Source: Candidatus Gerdarchaeota archaeon
GTDB taxonomy: Archaea; Asgardarchaeota; Heimdallarchaeia; JABLTI01
Direction: 5' to 3'
Assembly (NCBI GenBank): GCA_016839405.1
Contig: JAEOUJ010000078.1
Location: forward strand, 1-10,321
DNA: 10,321 nt
Below are positions 6,795 through 10,321 of this stretch, in pieces. The translations under genes and the position numbers were made by a program. Every line of letters starts with the position of its first letter. Within the stretch, counting starts at the first letter, position 1. Below the pieces are notes generated by a model. It searched no databases and was not told the DNA's origin. It saw only the letters and a program-made list of their open reading frames with translations.

Positions 6795-7609
6795 GAAAAG
6801 AAAGAAAGAGAAAACTAAAAGAACATTTCAAAAATCAGAATTTAAACCAAGATGAAACTAAAGAAGAATCATATGAAATCCCAAAAGAAGACATTGATGC
6901 TCATCCTGAATTAACCATAGAAGTCACTAAAGAAAAAAAACCAATGCGAGCTAAAATGCATAGATATATGCCCAAAGAAATGGTTGAGAGATTTAATAAA
7001 AAATCTTATACTTATTTGATAATGGTTTTAGCAATTATTTTAGGAGTTGTTAACATTATTTTCGGAATATTAGGGATTTTAGCTATTTTTGGTTTTAGAG
7101 AAAATTATACTTGGAAAATATACGAAAAATTAGAGATATTTGGCTGGAATCAATTAAAAATAACTGGTTTTATTTTGATAATTATTGGAATAGTTATGTT
7201 ATGGTCAGTTCCCTTTTATTTTTATGATAAAACACAACAAGCAGATTCATACTTAGTCATAGCAACTGGCATAGGCACTCTATTTGGATTCATCTATGTT
7301 TTAATTATAATAGCGGATATACTCAATGCAGTTGTTTTAGCAATTACAGAACAATCTAGTGTTTCAATTATAACTTACTTTTATTTACCAATTATTTTAG
7401 CAATTACAACAATTCCACTTTTTAGAATCCTTATTATTAGACATATGGTTGTTTTGCCTGATGTAGGAAAGGATGCTCCATTAAATCGCTGGAGTAAATT
7501 CTATCATGAACGCAAAAAATGGCATGGTCGTCATGGATGGAAAAAGGATAATTTTAGATGGCGATCAAGTCACAGAAAATATTGGCGAAAGGACAAAAAA
7601 GAAGATTAA
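6791..7609 (+). CDS. Unknown four-helix membrane protein of the feo operon
   Basis: 272 residues from ATG 6791. This start overlaps the feoB TGA as ATGA, so translation is coupled; a longer frame from 6707 only adds out-of-frame feoB sequence. Layout: a charged, Lys/Glu-rich cytoplasmic N-terminus (1-70), four hydrophobic segments (about 75-101, 122-145, 154-185, 194-216), and a basic tail (230-272). The tail contains five Trp (234, 244, 250, 257, 265), four His (239, 245, 248, 261) and many Arg/Lys. I recognise no family. Both ends should be cytoplasmic by the positive-inside rule. Position between feoB and feoC, with tight spacing, argues for a role in Fe(II) uptake. A FeoB partner, or a substitute for missing FeoA, is conceivable; the His-rich tail could bind metal, nucleotide or lipid. 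These are inferences. Confidence 0.85.
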   Translation: MRKERKRKLKEHFKNQNLNQDETKEESYEIPKEDIDAHPELTIEVTKEKKPMRAKMHRYMPKEMVERFNKKSYTYLIMVLAIILGVVNIIFGILGILAIFGFRENYTWKIYEKLEIFGWNQLKITGFILIIIGIVMLWSVPFYFYDKTQQADSYLVIATGIGTLFGFIYVLIIIADILNAVVLAITEQSSVSIITYFYLPIILAITTIPLFRILIIRHMVVLPDVGKDAPLNRWSKFYHERKKWHGRHGWKKDNFRWRSSHRKYWRKDKKED

Positions 7610-7627
7610 TGATAAACAGGTGATTAA

Positions 7628-7879
7628 ATGCTTTCAAAATTACTAGCATATCTAAAATCAGGTGGAGAAGCAAATATTTCTTCTATTTCTCGAAAATTGG
7701 AGATAGAGGAAGGAACAATTGTAATGTTATTAGATCAATTAGTAAAAATGGGTTATTTAGAAGAAATTGAGGAATTTGAAATTAAAGGTAAAGATTGCCA
7801 AAATAGTAAATGTAAAAATTGCGCGAAATTAATTTCTTGTGATGATATTATAAAAGTTAAATACAAAATTGCAAAATAA
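7628..7879 (+). CDS. feoC: FeoC-like winged-helix protein with a four-cysteine motif
   Basis: 83 residues. The N-terminal half (1-50) is a small winged helix: helix MLSKLLAYLK, then NISSISRKLEIEEGTIVMLLDQLVKMGYLEEI, the recognition helix and wing. A cysteine loop follows, C57-x4-C62-x2-C65-x5-C71, close to the C-x4-C-x2-C-x6-C motif of enterobacterial FeoC that can hold an iron-sulphur cluster. FeoC proteins regulate or stabilise FeoB in the cytoplasm. The ATG has an excellent SD (AGGTGAT, 7618-7624) and lies 18 bp after the membrane-protein gene, so it is the third gene of the operon. A hairpin follows the stop. An HTH regulator binding DNA is the alternative, but the operon position and cysteine spacing favour FeoC. 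Confidence 0.82.
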   Translation: MLSKLLAYLKSGGEANISSISRKLEIEEGTIVMLLDQLVKMGYLEEIEEFEIKGKDCQNSKCKNCAKLISCDDIIKVKYKIAK

Positions 7880-7884
7880 AAAAA

Positions 7885-8088
7885 TTAAGGGGGATCTAAA
7901 CCAGATGAACAATTCAAATTATCTGGTTTTACTGATATAAATTTTTGAAATAATCTACTGTTAATTTTTATATCTACTTGTATCCCACTTTTTATACAAT
8001 TTTGATTAGATTTTTGTTTATCAAACAATTGAGAAGTACACTTGAATTTTCGCAGAAATTGTTGAAATTTCATCGCTAAGTTTTTCAT
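7885..8088 (-). CDS. Doubtful 67-residue ORF, perhaps the 3' end of an eroded gene
   Basis: MKNLAMKFQQFLRKFKCTS… is basic, with four cysteines, no membrane helix and no family I recognise. Its last codons run through the feo terminator hairpin, which argues against a real gene. GGATG at about 8099-8103 upstream is a weak SD. Just upstream, in a frame offset by one base, lies a coding-looking stretch ending in KLSIKPKTDEELE. Reading that into MKNLAMKFQQFLRKF would give a continuous helical protein after one frameshift. I therefore consider it either spurious or the tail of a decayed gene. It begins the 800-bp gene-poor region between feoC and the Mre11-like gene. Confidence 0.25.
   Translation of the reverse strand: MKNLAMKFQQFLRKFKCTSQLFDKQKSNQNCIKSGIQVDIKINSRLFQKFISVKPDNLNCSSGLDPP
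7898..7930 (+). terminator. Hairpin at the end of the feo operon
   Basis: Perfect 9-bp arms AAACCAGAT (7898-7906) and ATCTGGTTT (7921-7929) around a 14-nt loop, ending in four T's, begin 19 bp after the feoC stop. This is a plausible terminator or 3'-stabilising hairpin. The T tract is short, so termination strength is uncertain. The 3' end of a minus-strand ORF overlaps it. Confidence 0.5.
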
Positions 8089-8089
8089 T

Positions 8090-8437
8090 CTAATTCTTCA
8101 TCCGTTTTTGGTTTTATAGATAATTTATAGGTTGTATTTTCATTCTATATTTTACTATATCTTGTTTCAATTGCTTTTTGATTTGGTTTTTAATCATTAA
8201 TTTATTTTTTAACATTTGAGACACCTCAAATTTTTTTTAACGCCACATACTCATATAATCGTATAAATGGGTTAATTTACTCTTTATTTTTTGAATTGAT
8301 ATTGTATTTTTTTTCTCGATATTTTTCTTTTTCAATTACATCACCTACTTTTAATAAGTAATTTTTTCGTGATCATCAATCACTTTTCGTAACACTTTCT
8401 TTATTGTATATCTAGCATTTACTCTAGCTTGTTTCAA
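8090..8437 (-). pseudogene. String of tiny Lys-rich ORFs or eroded gene
   Basis: Two readings are possible. First, separate small ORFs, each with an SD: TTG 8437-8351 (28 aa, GGAGG 8 nt upstream), TTG 8335-8237 (32 aa, GGTGAT 4 nt upstream) and ATG 8215-8114 (33 aa, GAGGTG 6 nt upstream). All are Lys/Ile-rich. Second, a decayed gene: in one other frame, coding-looking stretches such as NYLLKVGDVIEKEKYREKKY, INPFIRLYEYVALKK and KAIETRYSKI follow each other, separated by stops. A one-base slip at the A6 run near 8362 would fuse the first ORF's VIDDHEK to the KVGDVIEK stretch. No family is recognised, and low-complexity AT-rich DNA can give both pictures by chance. Confidence 0.3.
8215..8230 (-). 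promoter_or_regulatory. Hairpin containing the SD of the 33-residue ORF
   Basis: On the minus-strand RNA UUUGAG pairs perfectly with CUCAAA around GUGU, and the SD GAGGUG spans the 5' arm and loop. The final A of the 3' arm is the first base of the ATG at 8215. The design resembles the hairpin before the TPR gene. It may matter only if the tiny ORF is real. Confidence 0.3.
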
Positions 8438-8449
8438 TTATGCACCCTC

Positions 8450-8500
8450 CTTTAAGAGTCTAAACTAATGCGTCCGATACTAATAATTCCACTCTCAAAG
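8450..8500 (-). promoter_or_regulatory. 10-bp stem-loop directly before a perfect SD
   Basis: On the minus strand CUUUGAGAGU (8500-8491) pairs with ACUCUUAAAG (8459-8450) over ten pairs, one of them G-U, with a 31-nt loop. The stem's last G is the first G of the GGAGG SD at 8450-8446, which precedes the TTG at 8437. The loop contains ATTAGT twice, spaced by nine bases. It suggests a structured leader that could control access to this SD. Confidence 0.35.
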
Positions 8501-8578
8501 GGTCAACATCTGCAAACTCTAAGAACCGAGTTTTGGTCAACATCTGCAAACTCTGAGAACCGAGTTCTGGTCGACAAC
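8501..8578. repeat. 34-bp tandem repeat, about 2.3 copies
   Basis: Copies at 8501-8534 and 8535-8568 differ at only two positions (A/G at the 21st base, T/C at the 33rd). A partial third copy, GGTCGACAAC, is at 8569-8578. The unit begins GGTCAACATCTGCAAACTCT and is clearly richer in G+C than its surroundings. Copy 2 ends in the palindrome AGAAC-CGA-GTTCT (8556-8568). The unit length is about three helical turns and is not a multiple of three. The repeats lie in the predicted leader, between the minus-strand promoter and the first SD. Confidence 0.8.
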
Positions 8579-8614
8579 TAACTGTAATAATATTCAGAAG
8601 TAATTCTAAACATC

Positions 8615-8632
8615 ATAAGAAGTTGTTCTTAT
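8615..8632. promoter_or_regulatory. Perfect inverted repeat at the predicted start site
   Basis: ATAAGAA (8615-8621) and TTCTTAT (8626-8632) flank GTTG. It lies directly downstream of the minus-strand TATA-like box, where transcription would begin, so a repressor bound here would block initiation. A short RNA hairpin at the 5' end of the transcript is the alternative. Confidence 0.4.
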
Positions 8633-8636
8633 AAAA

Positions 8637-8653
8637 ATATATAAATTTTTCCC
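8637..8653 (-). promoter_or_regulatory. BRE/TATA-like promoter reading into the gene-poor region
   Basis: On the minus strand GGGAAAAA (8653-8646) precedes TTTATATAT (8645-8637), one of the best archaeal BRE-TATA pairs in the window. It predicts a start at about 8612-8618 and a leader of roughly 175 nt before the first SD. No known gene lies downstream on this strand, so its product is undefined. Confidence 0.5.
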
Positions 8654-8661
8654 ACATACGC

Positions 8662-8667
8662 AAAAAA
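8662..8667 (-). terminator. T6 tract after the Mre11/SbcD-like gene
   Basis: A run of six T's on the minus strand starts 13 bp after the stop at 8680, with no strong hairpin. Oligo-T tracts are sufficient terminators for many archaea. It separates the nuclease gene from the next minus-strand promoter, which begins within ten bases. Confidence 0.4.
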
Positions 8668-8679
8668 GTGATTTTATTA

Positions 8680-9705
8680 TTAAGGATTTATTTTTTGTCT
8701 TCTTTTATGTATAGATTGAAAATCAAATTTTGACCTATTCATTTCAAAAAGTGGTTTTAATTTTTGAATTGTGTATTTAGGCATTATGGTTAACATAGGA
8801 TAATCAGTTGTATTAAATACATCATTTAATTGATGTAATTCATTATTTGATAATGATCTTCCTGTAAATCGTAATAAAGTCCTTATATAACCTTTTCTTA
8901 TTTGATTTTTTAGGAATTGTAAATCAAAAGATTCTTTTTCTAAATTAATTTCATATACATCCATTGAAATTGTTTCAATTTCATGAAAAGTTATATCTAA
9001 TTTATCATCAAAAGCATCTATAATAAGATAGCCCTTTGGTTCAATAGCTTCAATAAAACTTGTTCGCTCAGTTGATCCGGGGTAAATAATTAATCCTTTT
9101 TGCAAACTTTGTGCTCGATGAATATGACCTGTAATAACCAAATCACAATTCATGGGCAACCTTAAAGGATCAATTGCCCCGTGAGATAGTCCAAATGTGA
9201 AATTTAATGGTCCAAATGATACACCATCAAATAATTGATGGCATAAAAGCATTAATGAGCTTTCATTATATTTTACAGATAATTTTTCTAACTGAGGAAT
9301 AATAGAGATTGCAGCATCTTCGGAATAAGGAAAACCAATTAGCTTATAACGATTCCCAAAATCAAGAACTTCTAATTTGGAAAAAATGTGGCATTTTGGA
9401 TGATATTGTAACAATGTATTAGGCAATTTTGAACGTTCATGATTTCCTGGTGCAACTAAAAATCCAATATCATCTTTTAATAAATTCTCAATAATTCTAT
9501 AAGCTCTGGTAATGGCTTTTTTTGGAGGTTTACTTCGATTAAATATATCCCCACCATGCAATACATAATCAACATTAAATTTTCTAGCAACATCTAATAT
9601 TTCTTCAAAGATATTGAACATTCTATCATGAATAAATCTTCGAGCTTCAGGAGTTCTTCCGGTTTGATAGCCAAGATGTGTATCTGCAATAGCCAAATAA
9701 CGCAT
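8680..9705 (-). CDS. Mre11/SbcD-like metallophosphoesterase (DNA repair nuclease family)
   Basis: 341 residues from ATG 9705; ATG 9726 would add seven residues (MLCVLNP) and sits behind an AGGA with no spacer. The shorter form begins MRYLAIADTHLG, the normal start of the family. All metallophosphoesterase motifs are present: ADTH (Asp8, His10), GGDIFN (Asp53, Asn56), GNHE (Asn88, His89), CHQ (His156) and GHIH (His194, His196), then YPGSTERTSF as in SbcD/Mre11. The two-metal centre of such enzymes cleaves DNA ends. The C-terminal part (about 235-341) may form the capping domain. Known Mre11 works with Rad50/SbcC, but no ATPase gene is adjacent: the downstream region is gene-poor and the divergent neighbour is a PadR regulator. 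A phosphodiesterase of other specificity is possible. Confidence 0.85.
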   Translation of the reverse strand: MRYLAIADTHLGYQTGRTPEARRFIHDRMFNIFEEILDVARKFNVDYVLHGGDIFNRSKPPKKAITRAYRIIENLLKDDIGFLVAPGNHERSKLPNTLLQYHPKCHIFSKLEVLDFGNRYKLIGFPYSEDAAISIIPQLEKLSVKYNESSLMLLCHQLFDGVSFGPLNFTFGLSHGAIDPLRLPMNCDLVITGHIHRAQSLQKGLIIYPGSTERTSFIEAIEPKGYLIIDAFDDKLDITFHEIETISMDVYEINLEKESFDLQFLKNQIRKGYIRTLLRFTGRSLSNNELHQLNDVFNTTDYPMLTIMPKYTIQKLKPLFEMNRSKFDFQSIHKRRQKINP

Positions 9706-9763
9706 AGGATTCAATACACATAACATTCCTATATCTTTTTCAGTTATTTCAAGAAATGAATAT

Positions 9764-9772
9764 CTTTATATA
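9764..9772 (-). promoter_or_regulatory. TATA-like box of the Mre11/SbcD-like gene
   Basis: TATATAAAG on the minus strand predicts transcription from about 9740-9745, a leader of 15-40 nt depending on which ATG is used. The 9779-9799 palindrome lies just upstream, at the place of a BRE or an upstream activator/repressor site. Confidence 0.45.
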
Positions 9773-9778
9773 CTCAAT

Positions 9779-9799
9779 ATACTATATGTGTTATAGTAT
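9779..9799. promoter_or_regulatory. 21-bp palindrome between the nuclease and padR genes
   Basis: Perfect 8-bp arms ATACTATA (9779-9786) and TATAGTAT (9792-9799) flank TGTGT. It includes a possible padR TATA element (TTATAGT, 9791-9797) and abuts the divergent gene's TATA box, so a dimeric regulator bound here could affect both. PadR proteins are dimers that usually bind palindromes near their own gene, making autoregulation the first guess. A weaker dyad, TCACC (9800-9804) with GGTGA (9815-9819), follows at once. Confidence 0.5.
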
Positions 9800-9848
9800 T
9801 CACCGAATAGTTTTGGTGACATACTAAAATAAAAATTGGTGATATATA

Positions 9849-10321
9849 ATGTTGAAAAAAATAAAAACCTTCAGACCCGAAGCACTCATAGCTGATGATC
9901 ATTTTAGGACTTACGTAGAAAGCTTTGAATCAGAATTATTACGAGGAATATCAACAGTAGCTATATTACAAATAATTAAAAGATACCCAAATGAGGGCAT
10001 CTATGGATACCAACTTCTTAAGAACATAGAAGAAGAGACAGAAAATTTGCTTATTGTAGAAGAAGGCACTGTTTACCCATTATTAAGAAAAATGGAAAAA
10101 GATGGTGTTTTACTATCGGAGAAAAAAGAAGAAGATGGTCGTCAGAGAAAGTACTACATACTCACAGATGAGGGTAATAAATTATTAAACCACATGGCAG
10201 GATTCTTTTCAAAATTACTTGAAGCAATGTCACCAATGATGGAATTTGAGGTTAAATTACCTGAAGATAGATTCATGTATTGTCCAAATTGTGCAAATAA
10301 AATTAAATTGGATGATATAAC
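9849..10321 (+). CDS. PadR-family winged-helix regulator with a C-terminal CPNC motif (partial)
   Basis: 157 codons are visible before the window ends; the gene is cut off, not broken. The PadR domain spans about residues 30-125: LLRGISTVAILQIIKRYPNEGIYGYQLLKNI, then EEGTVYPLLRKMEKDGVLLS (recognition helix), then the wing with DGRQRKYYILTDEGNKLL, the classic PadR signature. After a linker, MYCPNCANKI (Cys145, Cys148) starts what looks like a zinc ribbon, whose second cysteine pair would lie beyond the window. ATG 9849 has a GGTGAT SD (9838-9843, 5-nt spacer). PadR proteins repress genes, often for transporters or stress responses, in response to small ligands; the target is unknown. It is divergent from the Mre11/SbcD-like gene, with a strong palindrome in the shared spacer. 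Confidence 0.9.
   Translation, partial: MLKKIKTFRPEALIADDHFRTYVESFESELLRGISTVAILQIIKRYPNEGIYGYQLLKNIEEETENLLIVEEGTVYPLLRKMEKDGVLLSEKKEEDGRQRKYYILTDEGNKLLNHMAGFFSKLLEAMSPMMEFEVKLPEDRFMYCPNCANKIKLDDI

Noticed and set aside
8351..8370. Programmed -1 frameshift at the A6 run
   Set aside because: The run does not form a full X-XXY-YYZ heptamer in the reading frame and no downstream pseudoknot is apparent; an indel in a decaying gene is simpler.
8437..8560. TAG recoding (for example pyrrolysine) in the frame reading DALV-TAG-TLKEG
   Set aside because: TGA and TAA stops also interrupt the same frame soon after, so decay or chance explains it better than recoding.
8215..8578. CRISPR array
   Set aside because: The 34-bp units are directly adjacent with no spacers, there are only about 2.3 copies, and no cas gene is present.

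Overview
This is an AT-rich window (roughly 30% G+C by eye) that most probably comes from an archaeon. Several intergenic spacers carry purine-rich BRE-like stretches followed by A/T boxes, as in archaeal promoters. Some genes have GGTGAT/GGAG Shine-Dalgarno (SD) sites and others have none or may be leaderless. The gene set also fits: a stand-alone Mre11/SbcD-like nuclease, a PadR regulator with a C-terminal zinc-ribbon-like CPNC motif, and a 670-residue FeoB. The AT content, TTG starts and a DDAH-type enzyme would suit an Asgard lineage (Promethearchaeota), but that is inference; no marker gene is present.

Layout. 45-800 (+) encodes a dimethylargininase-type amidinohydrolase with an intact E114/H159/C246 triad. 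890-1135 (+) is a small DUF4190-like two-helix membrane protein, followed by a strong hairpin/T-tract terminator. 1200-1880 (-) is a TPR protein whose SD lies inside a hairpin. 2112-3011 (+) is an agmatinase-family ureohydrolase. It converges, 15 bp apart, with a minus-strand pair: an exonuclease III/APE-type endonuclease (4633-3836) followed by a nitrilase-superfamily amidohydrolase (3812-3027). Three genes in the first 4 kb therefore hydrolyse C-N bonds of guanidino or amide compounds, though they are not one operon.

4715-7879 (+) is the clearest functional unit, a ferrous-iron uptake operon. A DtxR/IdeR-like iron box lies just upstream of the feoB promoter. feoB starts at TTG. A previously unnamed four-helix membrane protein overlaps the feoB stop by ATGA and carries a Trp/His/Arg-rich tail. 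A FeoC-type winged-helix protein with four cysteines closes the operon. No feoA is present in the window.

7880-8679 is the largest gene-poor stretch and the least understood. On the minus strand it has a BRE/TATA-like promoter, an inverted repeat at the expected start site, 2.3 copies of a 34-bp tandem repeat, a long stem directly in front of a perfect SD, and a string of tiny Lys-rich ORFs. Fragments that look coding, broken by stops, suggest an eroded gene with a preserved control region, or a small-protein or RNA locus.

8680-9705 (-) encodes the Mre11/SbcD-like nuclease with no Rad50 gene beside it. It is divergent from a PadR-type regulator (9849 to the window end, partial). Their 120-bp shared spacer contains a palindrome with 8-bp arms that is a good candidate operator.
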